Assembly: GCF_003574735.1 (NCBI RefSeq)
Contig: NZ_QORW01000009.1
Span: forward strand, 124,001-188,000
Source: Dongia deserti
GTDB lineage: Bacteria > Pseudomonadota > Alphaproteobacteria > Dongiales > Dongiaceae
Length of the DNA stretch: 64,000 nt
Direction of reading: 5' to 3'
Within the stretch, counting starts at the first letter, position 1; every line of letters starts with the position of its first letter. Made by a program: the position numbers and the translations under genes. Positions 48,577-58,283 of this stretch are shown here, in pieces. Under the pieces are notes generated by a model, which saw nothing but the letters and a program-made list of their open reading frames with translations, did no database searches and had not been told where the DNA came from.

Positions 48577-49419
48577 ATGTGTCTTCTGTCAACTTTGCTG
48601 GCTGCGGTGCTCGGGACAGCGGTCACGCTCGCCCCTGCTTTCGGCGCCGAACGCTGGCAAAGGCTTCCGTCCCCGCCCGCCATGCCGGTCTCGGTCGCGG
48701 CCGGCTACGCGCCAGTCATTCACATGTATTACGCCGTCTATGGCGCGGGCGACCCAGTCCTCTTGATCCACGGCGGCCTCGGCCACGCCAATATCTGGGC
48801 CAGCCAGGTCAAGGACTTGAGCAGGGATCACATGGTGATTGTGGCAGACAGCCGGGGTCACGGCCGCTCCACGCGCAACGACCAGCCCTATAGCTACGAG
48901 CTGATGGCGTCGGACTACTTGGCGCTGCTGGATTATCTCAAGGTGGACAAGGTGGCGCTGGTGGGGTGGAGCGACGGCGGCATCATCGGCCTCGACATCG
49001 CCATGAAACATCCAGAGCGGCTGAGCAAGCTGTTCGCGCATGCCGCCAACGCGACGGTCGATGGCTTGGCGCCGGATGTCATGGAGAACAAGATATTCAA
49101 CGCCTACATCGAGAAGTGCGGCGAGGACTACCAGAAACTCTCCAAGACGCCTGACCAGTATGACGCCTTCGTCGAGCAGCTCAGCCACATGTGGGAGACC
49201 CAACCCGCCTACAGCGATGCCGAGCTCGCCAGGATCACTGTGCCGACTGCGATCGTGCTCGGCGACCATGACGAGGCCATTACGCGCAAGCATACCGACC
49301 ACCTGGCCGCGGTCATCCCGGGGGCGAAGGAGGTGATCCTGCGCAATACCAGCCACTTCGCGATGCTGCAGGACCCGGCAGGCTACAACAAGGCGGTGCG
49401 GGATTTCCTGGCGGAGTGA
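48577..49419 (+). CDS. Exported alpha/beta hydrolase
   Basis: A 280-residue hydrolase with a signal peptide (MCLLSTLLAAVLGTAVTLAP, cleavage near AFGA-ER). The alpha/beta fold is plain: oxyanion region DPVLLIHGGLGHANIW, then DSRGHGRST, the nucleophile elbow VGWSDGGIIGL with Ser132, the acid in VLGDHDEAI and the catalytic His in NTSHFAMLQDP. The ATG at 48577 follows TTGAGGAGAAATCACC, a strong ribosome binding site. It diverges from the prolyl-hydroxylase fusion gene and ends before holA on the other strand. The substrate is unknown; an ester or amide in the periplasm is likely. Confidence 0.88.
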   Translation: MCLLSTLLAAVLGTAVTLAPAFGAERWQRLPSPPAMPVSVAAGYAPVIHMYYAVYGAGDPVLLIHGGLGHANIWASQVKDLSRDHMVIVADSRGHGRSTRNDQPYSYELMASDYLALLDYLKVDKVALVGWSDGGIIGLDIAMKHPERLSKLFAHAANATVDGLAPDVMENKIFNAYIEKCGEDYQKLSKTPDQYDAFVEQLSHMWETQPAYSDAELARITVPTAIVLGDHDEAITRKHTDHLAAVIPGAKEVILRNTSHFAMLQDPAGYNKAVRDFLAE

Positions 49420-49462
49420 TGAAAGCCGCCCACTTCATCACGACTGAAGAGCGGAAGGAGGC

Positions 49463-50515
49463 CTACGTCCGCCGCGCTTGCCCTGCCCGTGCGAGCGTGG
49501 CGATGTCCATCAGCGCGCGCTGGGCGATCTCGTCCTTGATGGCGTAGGCGCGCATGGCTTGCGCTTCGGCTTCGATCAGGCGCTCGAGGGCGCGGCCGAT
49601 GCGTGTGGTCGACCATTGGCGCGCCTCGCGCTGCATGCGCTCGCGCTGATTCCAGAACAAGGGCGGGCGCAGCGCGCCGGCGGCGGCTTCGAACGTGTCG
49701 CCGGCCGCCATCCGGGCGACCACCTGGTGCAGGCGCTGGAAATGGCGCGCGGCGCTGCGCAACAGCTGGATCGCCTCCACCTCCGCAAAGCTGCGGGCAT
49801 AGTGCCGGTCCAGATCGGCAACGTTGCCTTCCGCCGCCGCGGCGATCAGGTCGTCGAGCGCAAAGGCGGCGCGATCGCCGATGCAGGTCATGGCGTCGGC
49901 CAAAGTGACCTCGCGCGCCGGTGCGCCCACTTGGGGCTCGCCCATATAGAGCATGAGCTTGTCGAGCTCGCTGCGCGTGACGCCGCGGTCGCCGCCCAGG
50001 TGCTCGGCCAGGTAGGCCTGCGCATCGCGCGCAATGGAATAGCCACCGGCCTTGAGATGGGCGGCGATGAGCGGACCGAGCTGGGATTCGCTGTCGCGAT
50101 AGCACCCGAAGGCGCCAGCGGTCCCGGCGGATTCGAAGACCTTCACCAGTTCCGCCCTGCTGCCGATGTCGCCGGCCTCCACGATCAGCAGGGCGGAGCC
50201 CGGCGCCTGCGCCGCGATGGCCGAGGCGATCTGGTCGGCGATGGCGTTGGTGGCTTGCGCGACGCACACCACGCGCCGTCCGCCCAGCATGGAGATGGCG
50301 TTGAGCTCGTCGGTCAGGCGCGCGCCGTCACTGCGGATGTCGTCTGGTGTCAGCTCGGCCAGGCGAAAGGGATCGTCGCCAGCGCCCAGGACGGCTCTTT
50401 GCGCAAGTCCGGCATATTCATGCGCCAGCCCTTCGTCGGGGCCATAGAACAGCAGCGCACCGATCGAATCGGGAGACTTCAACACGCGGTCGAGCTTGGA
50501 CTTGTCGAGCTTCAT
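49463..50515 (-). CDS. holA: DNA polymerase III subunit delta
   Basis: HolA opens the beta sliding clamp as part of the clamp loader. The 350-residue protein starts MKLDKSKLDRVLKSPDSIGA, followed by LLFYGPDEGLAHEYAGLAQR, the degenerate P-loop region of the delta family. The C-terminal collar domain (DLDRHYARSFAEVEAIQLLR, RPPLFWNQRERMQREARQWS) is also typical. It belongs to the conserved unit leuS-lptE-holA, transcribed leftward here. In many alphaproteobacteria this unit faces parB directly; here 21 kb of accessory DNA separate them. Confidence 0.93.
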   Translation of the reverse strand: MKLDKSKLDRVLKSPDSIGALLFYGPDEGLAHEYAGLAQRAVLGAGDDPFRLAELTPDDIRSDGARLTDELNAISMLGGRRVVCVAQATNAIADQIASAIAAQAPGSALLIVEAGDIGSRAELVKVFESAGTAGAFGCYRDSESQLGPLIAAHLKAGGYSIARDAQAYLAEHLGGDRGVTRSELDKLMLYMGEPQVGAPAREVTLADAMTCIGDRAAFALDDLIAAAAEGNVADLDRHYARSFAEVEAIQLLRSAARHFQRLHQVVARMAAGDTFEAAAGALRPPLFWNQRERMQREARQWSTTRIGRALERLIEAEAQAMRAYAIKDEIAQRALMDIATLARAGQARRT

Positions 50516-50537
50516 GCCCGTGCTTGGCGGGATCGGC

Positions 50538-51119
50538 TTAAGGGTTGGCCCAGGCGCCGACGGGCTCTTCGCCGGGCGGGCCGGGGATCACCGGCGCCGG
50601 CGTTCCGGCAGTCAGGAACACGGCAACGCGGGTGTGGATCTGATCCGCCAGCTGCAAGGTGCCACGCCGTAGCGTGTCCTGATATGCCGTGAGGTCGTTC
50701 AGCGGATCGTCGAATTCGTCATAGCCGGTGGTGATCGCCGCGCGCTCCGTCATCACGACATTGCCGGACCTGTCGCGCAGCGAATAGAAGGCGTTCATCT
50801 CGACATTGCGCCGCGAGGCGCTGAGGTCGCGCCTGGAGAGCGCGCCATACGTCCGGATGCTGAGGCTGACGTCCAGCGAATAGGTGGACAAGTCGGGCTG
50901 GCCCAGCGGATTGAAACGGTCCCGCAGCGCGTTGTGCAGCTGCTGCCCTTCGCGGTTGCTGATCGGCGAGATCTCGACGCGCGCCACCTGCTGATGGACG
51001 GTGACGCCGGCCTCATTGGTGTTGGCGCTGCCATACATCGGGCGAAAGCCGCAGCCCGCCAGCGCCGCGAACGCACCGGCCAGAACCAGCGACTGCAGAA
51101 TCCCCCTACGCGACCACAT
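50538..51119 (-). CDS. lptE: LPS-assembly lipoprotein LptE
   Basis: LptE plugs the outer-membrane LptD barrel that inserts lipopolysaccharide. The 193-residue protein has a signal peptide with lipobox LAGC (Cys23), then GFRPMYG, the alphaproteobacterial LptE hallmark. The following strands ([43 protein letters not shown]) are as in the family. It overlaps the 3' end of leuS by 14 bp and is followed by holA after 22 bp, so leuS, lptE and holA are one transcription unit. Confidence 0.93.
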   Translation of the reverse strand: MWSRRGILQSLVLAGAFAALAGCGFRPMYGSANTNEAGVTVHQQVARVEISPISNREGQQLHNALRDRFNPLGQPDLSTYSLDVSLSIRTYGALSRRDLSASRRNVEMNAFYSLRDRSGNVVMTERAAITTGYDEFDDPLNDLTAYQDTLRRGTLQLADQIHTRVAVFLTAGTPAPVIPGPPGEEPVGAWANP

Positions 51120-53685
51120 TGACGATCCGGTTCGGCACCACGATCACTTTCTTGGGCTTCTTCCCGTCCAGCGCCTTGATCACCGCCGGCTCGGCCAGGG
51201 CCACCCGCTCCGCTTCCGCCTGGTCGCAGTCGCGCGGCAGGTGGATGGTTGCGCGCAGCTTGCCGTTCACCTGCACCGCGACCGTCACGGTCTCGTCGAT
51301 CACCAGCTTGGGATCGGCGAGCGGCCAGGCGGTCTCGGCCAGCAACGTGCCATGGCCCAGGCGCTGCCACAACTCCTCCGCCAAGTGCGGCATGGCGGGG
51401 CCGATCAGCAGGACCAGCGTTTCCAGCGCCTCGCGCCGCGCCGCCAAGCCGGCGGGATCGCTGAGATCCGGCGCCTTCACCTCGGCCAGAACGTTCGCGT
51501 ACTCGTAGATGCGCGCGACCGCCCGGTTGAAGCGGAACTTCTCGATATCGTCGGTGACGCCGGCAATCGCCTTGTGGGTGGCGCGGCGCAGCTGCTCCGC
51601 GGCACCGTTCGAGCCCGCCGACGCATTGGCCGGCTTGGCCAAGGCCGGATGATCCTCGATCCAGCCGGTGACGATGCGCCACAGGCGCTGGGTGAAGCGC
51701 CAGGCGCCCTCGACGCCCGCCTCGGTCCACTCCATGTCACGCTCGGGCGGTGAATCCGAGAGCACGAACCAGCGCGCGGTATCGGCGCCATAGGTCTCGA
51801 TGATGCGCGCCGGCGGCACGACATTCTTCTTGGACTTGGACATGACCTCCTTGCGACCGATCTCGATCGGCTGCCGGGTCTTGACATGCACGGCTGTCCC
51901 GTCGGGATGCTTCTCCACCTCTTCGGGATAGAGCCACTTGCCGGCGTCGTCCTTGTATGATTCGTGCAGCACCATGCCTTGCGTGAACAGGCCCTCGAAC
52001 GGCTCGTCCAGCTTGGCATGGCCGGTCAGGTGCATGGCGCGCATGAAGAAGCGCGAATAGAGCAGGTGCAGGATCGCGTGCTCGACGCCGCCGATGTACT
52101 GGTCGACCGGGAGCCAGTAATCGACCGCGGCGCGGTCGACCGGCTTGTCCATCACGCGCGGTGAGCAGAAGCGCGCGAAATACCAGCTGGAATCGACGAA
52201 GGTATCGAAGGTGTCGGTCTCGCGCTGCGCATCCTTGCCACAGCTCGGGCACTTCGTGTGCTTCCAGGTCGGATGGTGGTCCAACGGATTGCCCGGCTTG
52301 TCGAACGTCACGTCGTCAGGCAGCAGCACCGGCAATTGCTCGGCCGGCACCGGCACAATGCCGCAGTCGCCGCAATGAACCATCGGGATCGGGCAGCCCC
52401 AGTAACGCTGGCGCGACACCAGCCAATCGCGCAGGCGATAGATGGTGGTTCCCTCGCCCGCGCCGATCTCCTGCAGTTTGTCGCAGGCCTTTTGGATGGC
52501 GTCCGGGATCGAAAGGCCGTTCAGGAAATCGGAATTGTAGATCGTGCCGTCGCCGGTATAGGCGACGTCGTCGACCTGGAAGGTCTCCGGCGTCTCGCCC
52601 GGCGGCAGCACCACCGGAATGACCTCGAGACCGTACTTGCGCGCAAAGTCCAGGTCGCGCTGGTCGTGACCGGCCGATCCGAAGATCGCGCCGGTGCCGT
52701 ATTCCATCAGCACGAAGTTGGCGATGTAGACCGGCAGCCGCTTGCCCGTGAAGGGATGGATTGCCTCCAGCTTCAGGCGATGTCCGCGCTTCTCCTGGGC
52801 CTCGATCACCGCCTCGGACGTGCCGGCCGCGCGGCATTCGGCGATGAAGGCGGCCGCACCGGGATCGCTCTTCGCCACCTTGTCCGACAGCGGATGGTCG
52901 GGCGACAGCGCCAGGAACGACGCGCCATAGAGCGTGTCGGGCCGCGTGGTGAAGATGGTCTGCTTCTCGGCAATGCCGTCGATCTGGAAATGGACATAGG
53001 CGCCGGTCGACCTGCCGATCCAGTTCTCCTGCATCAGGCGGACCTTCTCGGGCCAGCGGTCCATCTTCTTCAGCGCTGCCAGCAGGTCGTCGGCGTAGGC
53101 GGTGATCTTCAGGAACCATTGGGAGAGCTTGCGCTTCTCCACCGGCGCGCCGGAGCGCCAGCCGCGGCCGTCGATCACCTGCTCGTTGGCGAGCACCGTG
53201 TGGTCCACTGGGTCCCAATTGACGAAGGCCTCCTTGCGATAGGCGAGACCGGCCTTGTGGAAATCCAGGAACAGGCGCTGCTGCTGGGCGTAATAGCCGG
53301 GATGGCAGGTCGCGAGCTCGCGCTCCCAATCCAGCGACAGCCCCATGCGCTGCAGCTCGGCGCGCATGGTTGCGATGTTGTCGTAGGTCCAGCTGGCGGG
53401 GTGGATTTTCTGGTCGCGCGCAGCGTTCTCCGCCGGCAGGCCGAACGCATCCCAGCCCATGGGGTGCAGGACGTTGAAACCGCGCGCGCGCTTATAGCGG
53501 GCAACCAGGTCGCCCATCGTGTAGTTGCGCACATGGCCCATATGGATGCGCCCCGACGGATAGGGGAACATCTCCAGCACATAATACTTGGGGCGGCTGG
53601 GGTCGGCCTCGCTTGCAAAGGCGCGGCGCTCAGCCCAGGCGGCCTGCCATTTCGGCTCGGTTTCTTGGAAGTTGTAGCGCGACAT
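51106..53685 (-). CDS. leuS: Leucyl-tRNA synthetase
   Basis: LeuRS of 859 residues, normal length. It has the class I HIGH motif in [16 protein letters not shown], the CP1 editing domain, the zinc-type segment [12 protein letters not shown] with a second pair CPSCG, and the KMSKS motif in [13 protein letters not shown]. The C-terminal anticodon-binding and VNGKLR segments are also present. Its 3' end overlaps lptE, as in other alphaproteobacteria. It supplies leucyl-tRNA for translation. Confidence 0.97.
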   Translation of the reverse strand: MSRYNFQETEPKWQAAWAERRAFASEADPSRPKYYVLEMFPYPSGRIHMGHVRNYTMGDLVARYKRARGFNVLHPMGWDAFGLPAENAARDQKIHPASWTYDNIATMRAELQRMGLSLDWERELATCHPGYYAQQQRLFLDFHKAGLAYRKEAFVNWDPVDHTVLANEQVIDGRGWRSGAPVEKRKLSQWFLKITAYADDLLAALKKMDRWPEKVRLMQENWIGRSTGAYVHFQIDGIAEKQTIFTTRPDTLYGASFLALSPDHPLSDKVAKSDPGAAAFIAECRAAGTSEAVIEAQEKRGHRLKLEAIHPFTGKRLPVYIANFVLMEYGTGAIFGSAGHDQRDLDFARKYGLEVIPVVLPPGETPETFQVDDVAYTGDGTIYNSDFLNGLSIPDAIQKACDKLQEIGAGEGTTIYRLRDWLVSRQRYWGCPIPMVHCGDCGIVPVPAEQLPVLLPDDVTFDKPGNPLDHHPTWKHTKCPSCGKDAQRETDTFDTFVDSSWYFARFCSPRVMDKPVDRAAVDYWLPVDQYIGGVEHAILHLLYSRFFMRAMHLTGHAKLDEPFEGLFTQGMVLHESYKDDAGKWLYPEEVEKHPDGTAVHVKTRQPIEIGRKEVMSKSKKNVVPPARIIETYGADTARWFVLSDSPPERDMEWTEAGVEGAWRFTQRLWRIVTGWIEDHPALAKPANASAGSNGAAEQLRRATHKAIAGVTDDIEKFRFNRAVARIYEYANVLAEVKAPDLSDPAGLAARREALETLVLLIGPAMPHLAEELWQRLGHGTLLAETAWPLADPKLVIDETVTVAVQVNGKLRATIHLPRDCDQAEAERVALAEPAVIKALDGKKPKKVIVVPNRIVNVVA

Positions 53686-53763
53686 CAGGCTCTAAACTTG
53701 CACAAAGGGATTCGGCCGGCACCATAACAACTGCCAGCCGGCCTGCAAGCTCCTGTAATGCCG

Positions 53764-54321
53764 TTATTGGGATCCGGCGAGGCGCATCTGGCGGGCGCGG
53801 GTCAGGATCGCGTTCTCGAGGTCGGTCGCGGTGTTGAGCGCGACCGGCGCATCGACCCAGGTGCTGCCGCGTATCTGCTGGCGGAATACCGAGGCGCGGA
53901 TGCCGTCGGCCCTAAGCGCCCGGCCCAGGATGTAGATGTTGACCTTGAACCGCTCATCCGGTGCAGAAGGCGGGGTGTACCAGTCGGTGATGATGACCCC
54001 GCCGAACGGGTCGGCCGAGACCAGCGGCATGAAGGAAACGGTGTCGAGGGAGGCGCGCCACAGCAGGTTGTTGACGCCGATGCCCCCGCCGCCCTGGTCC
54101 TGCGGGAGGTCCGGGCCGAAAATGCCGCCTTCGCCGAAGACGCCGGCTTCCTGCTCGTACTGAACCCTGGACCCGGGCTTCTGCCGGGGAACCGGGTACT
54201 TCGCTTCGCCGCCCAGATCAAAGTTGCAGCCGGCCAGGACCAGACATGCTGCGGCCACAAAGGCTCTGCGCGCCCACGTTCCCAGTTGGCGCGATCCGCC
54301 ACTTTTTGCGGCAACATTCAT
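53764..54321 (-). CDS. DUF3576-family lipoprotein
   Basis: A 185-residue protein with a signal peptide and lipobox VLAGC (Cys32). The mature part has LWRASLDTVSFMPLVSADPFGGVIITDWYTPP, here cited in parts as LWRASLDTVSF and DPFGGVIITDW, which is the signature of DUF3576, a small conserved alphaproteobacterial envelope family. Genes of this family commonly precede leuS, as here. I start at the ATG at 54321, because AGAAGG lies at good distance; the frame continues to 54342. Function is unknown; a link to the lptE-containing operon suggests an outer-membrane role. Confidence 0.88.
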   Translation of the reverse strand: MNVAAKSGGSRQLGTWARRAFVAAACLVLAGCNFDLGGEAKYPVPRQKPGSRVQYEQEAGVFGEGGIFGPDLPQDQGGGGIGVNNLLWRASLDTVSFMPLVSADPFGGVIITDWYTPPSAPDERFKVNIYILGRALRADGIRASVFRQQIRGSTWVDAPVALNTATDLENAILTRARQMRLAGSQ

Positions 54322-54561
54322 ATTGACGGCCCTTCTGTGCATTTCCTAAGAACGCCGCGCTGCTGCCTTCGGATGCTGGGACGTTCGGGCGCGCCCCTTT
54401 TGGCTCCGCCGGCGACCTCGCCTCCAAGGCCCCTTGGCATGCTGGCGAACGAGCATTCTGGTACGCGAAATGGCGCAGCCCGGTCAAGTACGCTAAACCG
54501 CCGTAAGCGGGCCGTTTTGGCCAAGCCGGCGCGGCAAAAAATCACGGGAACGGCGGACGGC

Positions 54562-55395
54562 ATGTCCAAGATCATCTGGCTCGCGAGCTATCCCAAGAGC
54601 GGCAATACCTGGATGCGGGCTTTCCTGCATAACCTGCTGCGCAATCCCAGCGAGTCCTACGACATCAACAAGATCACGGACTTCTCCACGAGCGACTCGT
54701 CCATCAACTGGTACCACGCGCAGACCAAGAAGCCGTGGGACCAATGGACGCCGCTCGACGTGGCGCGGATGCGCCGCGGCACCCAGCTCGCGATCTGCGC
54801 CTGGCGGCGCGACGACACCTTCGTGAAGACGCACAATGCGTCGATCCTGTTCCTGGGCTACCCACTCATCTATCCGGACCTGACCGCAGGGGCCATCTAC
54901 ATCGTCCGCAACCCACTGGATGTGTGCATCTCGCTCGCCCACCATTACGGCTGCGATCTCGACCGCGCGATCGATATCATGTCGGATGAAACGACAGGGT
55001 CGAACACCAACGACAAGCTGGTCTACGAGGTTCACAAGGGCTGGTCTACGCACGTCGATTCCTGGACCGGCCAGCAGCGCCCCGGCCTCGCGGTGCTGCG
55101 TTACGAAGATATGCTGAAGAACCCGATCAAGTCCTTCGGCGGCCTCGTCAGCTTCATGGGCCTCAATCCGCCGCGGCAGCGGCTCGAGCGCGCGATCGAG
55201 CGCTCCTCCTTCAAGGCGCTGCGCGACCAGGAGGACCAGAAGGGCTTCAAGGAGAAATCCCCGCACGCCCAGAAGTTCTTCCGCGAAGGGCGGGCCGGCC
55301 AATGGCGCGATGTGTTGACGCCAACACAGGTAGACAAAGTTGTCTCCCTGCACAAGGAACAGATGCAGCGATTCGGCTACTGGCCCCTCACCTGA
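54562..55395 (+). CDS. Sulfotransferase
   Basis: A 277-residue PAPS-dependent sulfotransferase. The 5'-phosphosulfate loop is at the very start, IIWLASYPKSGNTWMRAFL, and the 3'-phosphate motif is YIVRNPLDVCISLAHHYG with the conserved Arg and Ser. KTHNAS in the centre and the C-terminal RFGYWPL (G-Y-x-x) are also characteristic. It is close to the eukaryotic-type Sulfotransfer_1 group. The acceptor is unknown (lipid, glycan or small molecule). It diverges from the DUF3576 gene and is followed by a gene-free stretch before the porin genes. Confidence 0.88.
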   Translation: MSKIIWLASYPKSGNTWMRAFLHNLLRNPSESYDINKITDFSTSDSSINWYHAQTKKPWDQWTPLDVARMRRGTQLAICAWRRDDTFVKTHNASILFLGYPLIYPDLTAGAIYIVRNPLDVCISLAHHYGCDLDRAIDIMSDETTGSNTNDKLVYEVHKGWSTHVDSWTGQQRPGLAVLRYEDMLKNPIKSFGGLVSFMGLNPPRQRLERAIERSSFKALRDQEDQKGFKEKSPHAQKFFREGRAGQWRDVLTPTQVDKVVSLHKEQMQRFGYWPLT

Positions 55396-55754
55396 GGGCA
55401 GGAAGGTCGTCGACAGAAGGGCTACACGTCGCCCTTCGTATAAGGACTATGATCTGATTCTCCATGGTTTCACCGGCACTTGCGGCTGGCCTTTCGTCCT
55501 GTGGCCCTGCCGCCACAGGTCTTGGGAATTTGCCACAGCTGAGTGGCCCCACGGGCGCAATTGGTTTGACACTCGATAGCGCATTGAGGATGGTTTGCGT
55601 GGCTTCAAGCCCGATGGTTTGGCTGGTTCTGCCGTCACCGGTGACTGCGTAGTTGCTAGGTAGCACCAGATAAACACGCAGGGTTTGAGCCGTGGGGCAC
55701 CTGGGGGAACTTCAATCTCCCCCGGTGGCAATCGCAAACTTAGGGAATCTCGAG
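55396..55754. other. Interval before porin 1, presumably its promoter and leader
   Basis: No protein frame is convincing on either strand. Besides the hairpin at 55416-55437 the stretch has lower G+C in 55590-55700. A frame-compatible ATG upstream of 55755 exists but encodes no signal peptide, so the region is best read as porin leader. Confidence 0.5.
55416..55437 (+). terminator. Hairpin after the sulfotransferase gene
   Basis: GAAGGGC (55416-55422) and GCCCTTC (55431-55437) form a perfect 7-bp stem 20 bp after the stop codon. The T tract is poor, so the terminator call is tentative. Confidence 0.4.
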
Positions 55755-56915
55755 ATGAAGAAAGTTCTCTTGGGTACCACGGCCGTGGCGTGTGCTGGCT
55801 TGGTCGCCAGCCCGGCGTTCGCGGCCGATGGGATCAAGCTCGGCCTGGGCGGCTACTTCCGCACCGCCTACATGGTCGTGTTCGACGACGATGACGAAGG
55901 TGAACTTGGCAATGAAGCCAACACCGACGGCATCTTCAGCGATGGTGAAATCTACTTCACCGGTTCGACTGTGCTCGACAACGGCCTCGAAGTCGGTGCG
56001 CGCGTCGAGCTCGAAGCCGAGCAGGACACCGACCAGATCGACGAAGCGTGGGTGTTCTTCTCCGGTGGTTTCGGTGAAATCCACATCGGTTCGGAAGACG
56101 ACGCTCTGGCCAACAACTGCTTGCTGCCGCCCGGCGGCACCGGCAACTTCTCGGCCTTCTCGCCGAACCAGTGGGGCGCCAACAACGCCGGCTTGGTTGC
56201 TTCTCCGATCGCTTTGACGTCCAACACGGCTTGCACCGGCGTTGACGATCGCGGCGACGCCCAGAAGGTCCTCTACGTCACGCCGAACTTCGCCGGCTTC
56301 CAGCTGGCGTTGTCGTACACGCCGAACGGCGGTGACGAGTTCCACAATGGCGGCCATGTTGGTGGTCCGCACACCGGCATGCCGGTCAACCTGGACGGCG
56401 AGTCCCGTCATAACCTCGCGGGCTACCTGACCTACTCCTTTGCGGGAGACGGTTGGGGCATCGACGCTGGTGCGGGCGCTTCGTTCGAAGGTCATGTCGA
56501 ACAGCAGCCGGGACCGAATCGTAAGGAGCAGGACTTCTACCAGGCTGCCGTGAACCTCACCTTCGGCAACTTCGCCATCGGTGGTGTGTTCGAGTACTTC
56601 AACGACCTGTTCTCGTTCAACGGCGTTGTCGACGGCGACGCTTGGGTTGCAGGCGGCGGTATCGCCTACACGATGGATGCGTTCACCGTGGGTGCGCAGT
56701 ATTCGCACCAGGACGCTGAGTTCGATTCCGTCATCGGCGATCTCGACACCACCATGGATCGCATCGTCCTGACGGGCGACTACGCCATGGGCCCGGGCAT
56801 CAACCTCGATGCCTCGGTCGGCTACACCTGGGTCGATACTGATCCAGAGCTCGCGGCTGGTTTCGACGACTACGACGCCTTCGAGATCGGCCTCGGCACG
56901 CGTTTCACGTTCTAA
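55755..56915 (+). CDS. Outer-membrane porin, paralogue 1
   Basis: A 386-residue porin with signal peptide (MKKVLLGTTAVACAGLVASP, cleavage AFA-AD). The mature protein begins with strand GIKLGLGGYFRTAYMVVFDD and an acidic first loop (FDDDDEGELGNEANTDG). Later strands such as GARVELEAE and WVFFSGGFGEIHIGS are typical of general bacterial porins, and it ends in phenylalanine (RFTF), the outer-membrane assembly signal. Two cysteines (Cys122, Cys160) are conserved in all four copies here and could form a disulfide. The start at 55755 is set by the signal peptide. A textbook terminator follows at 56965-56988. Confidence 0.9.
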   Translation: MKKVLLGTTAVACAGLVASPAFAADGIKLGLGGYFRTAYMVVFDDDDEGELGNEANTDGIFSDGEIYFTGSTVLDNGLEVGARVELEAEQDTDQIDEAWVFFSGGFGEIHIGSEDDALANNCLLPPGGTGNFSAFSPNQWGANNAGLVASPIALTSNTACTGVDDRGDAQKVLYVTPNFAGFQLALSYTPNGGDEFHNGGHVGGPHTGMPVNLDGESRHNLAGYLTYSFAGDGWGIDAGAGASFEGHVEQQPGPNRKEQDFYQAAVNLTFGNFAIGGVFEYFNDLFSFNGVVDGDAWVAGGGIAYTMDAFTVGAQYSHQDAEFDSVIGDLDTTMDRIVLTGDYAMGPGINLDASVGYTWVDTDPELAAGFDDYDAFEIGLGTRFTF

Positions 56916-56964
56916 ACCGAAACGCGAGATCCGGTTCGCCGGGTCTCAAGTGTCAGTCACTTTG

Positions 56965-56995
56965 GGGGGAGCGGGCAACCGCTCCCCCTTTCTTA
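56965..56995 (+). terminator. Intrinsic terminator after porin 1
   Basis: GGGGGAGCGG (56965-56974) and CCGCTCCCCC (56979-56988) form a perfect 10-bp stem with the stable tetraloop GCAA. The T-rich tail TTTCTTATT follows. Confidence 0.93.
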
Positions 56996-57110
56996 TTCGC
57001 GCGTGGCGCCGGCAACCATCTCAGAGCGGCACCGCGCGTGGTGGCCTTTTCCGGCGCTGGCGGCGGCGTTATTGTCCGCAGCTTGAATGATCGGCGAAGG
57101 ATCGGATTTT

Positions 57111-58136
57111 GTGACGATGCTTGATGCCGACGCGATCCTGACCGCCCGGCGCGCGCGGCTGGAGCGCGGCGACCGCTTTCCGAACTTTCTGCTGCCCGAT
57201 CGGACCGGCGCGGTCCGCTCGCTTCTCGAGCGCGCACGGGGCTGGGGCCTAGCCGTCTTCCTCGACCCCGACCAGGCGCTCAGGGCGACCTTGAAAGAGC
57301 TTGGGCCGGGTTACGGTGCCGCCGAGCTCGACTGCATCGTGCTGGACAACGAAGCGGCCGACGACTCCGATCTCTGTGTCCTCGCCGACTCCGTGGGCAA
57401 GGTCCGCGCCGGCCTGCGCGAGATGAGCGGGCAACAGGCGGTGCGGCCATTGGCCTTCCTGCTCGACCGCAACCAGCGGGTCATCGCGGTGGAAAGCGAC
57501 GGCGACTTGGCGCAATGGGCGCTCCGGCGTTGGACGGAGGGCATCGAGGCTGCCAAGCGCAGCGACCAGGTGAGCGCGGTGGCGCCGGTCCTGATCGTGC
57601 CGAATGTGCTCTCACCCCTGGAATGCCACGCGCTCATCGAACGTTGGTCGCGCGACAACCGCGAAGGCACGGTGGCCTCGATCATCAAGGGCGAGGTCGT
57701 CCAGCGCGAATATGAAAAGATGAAAAAGCGCCGCGACCACACGATCGCCGAGCAGCGGGTGGCCGAACCGCTGCTGGCTTTGCTTGCCCGACGCCTGGCG
57801 CCCGAACTCGACAAGGCTTATCACTATCGGCGGTTCCGCATGGATCGGCCTCTGATCGTCTGCTACGACGCGGAGCGCGGCGATTATTTCCGCCGTCATC
57901 GCGACAACCAGACCCCGGCCACCGCCAACCGCCAGTTCGCGCTGACCCTCAACCTCAACAGCGGGTACGAAGGCGGCGAGCTGATCTTTCCCGAGTATGG
58001 CGACCAGCGCTACAAGCCGCCGGCCGGCGGCGCGATCCTGTTCTCCTGCTCGCTGCTGCACGAGGCGCTGCCGGTGACTGAGGGCCGGCGCTTTGCCCTC
58101 CTTACCTTCCTTCGGGACGCGAATCAGAGCGCCTGA
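57111..58136 (+). CDS. Thioredoxin-like domain fused to Fe(II)/2OG dioxygenase (prolyl-4-hydroxylase type), copy 2
   Basis: A 341-residue paralogue of the protein at 47357-48499. The N-terminal part (about 15-145: LERGDRFPNFLLPDRTGAVR) is a peroxiredoxin/thioredoxin-like fold without the expected catalytic Cys. The C-terminal 2OG domain has DYFRRHRDNQTP (His263, Asp265), YEGGELIFPEYGD and LLHEALPVTEGRRFALL (His317 and the 2OG-binding Arg). I prefer the GTG at 57111, which has GAAGGA 9 bp upstream; ATGs at 57087 and 57117 are alternatives. It lies between the first two porins, after a strong terminator, so it is probably separately transcribed. Confidence 0.82.
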   Translation: MTMLDADAILTARRARLERGDRFPNFLLPDRTGAVRSLLERARGWGLAVFLDPDQALRATLKELGPGYGAAELDCIVLDNEAADDSDLCVLADSVGKVRAGLREMSGQQAVRPLAFLLDRNQRVIAVESDGDLAQWALRRWTEGIEAAKRSDQVSAVAPVLIVPNVLSPLECHALIERWSRDNREGTVASIIKGEVVQREYEKMKKRRDHTIAEQRVAEPLLALLARRLAPELDKAYHYRRFRMDRPLIVCYDAERGDYFRRHRDNQTPATANRQFALTLNLNSGYEGGELIFPEYGDQRYKPPAGGAILFSCSLLHEALPVTEGRRFALLTFLRDANQSA

Positions 58137-58283
58137 TGGGTCATGAATAATGACCTATACACGTTTGACACACAAAGCTGAGTTGACGTGCCTTAACGGT
58201 TCGGAAACCATAGCTCTGAAACAATGCGGTCACGGTTCATGGTGGTGGTCCATGCCGGCCGTTCGGTTTCTTCGGGAGTGCAC

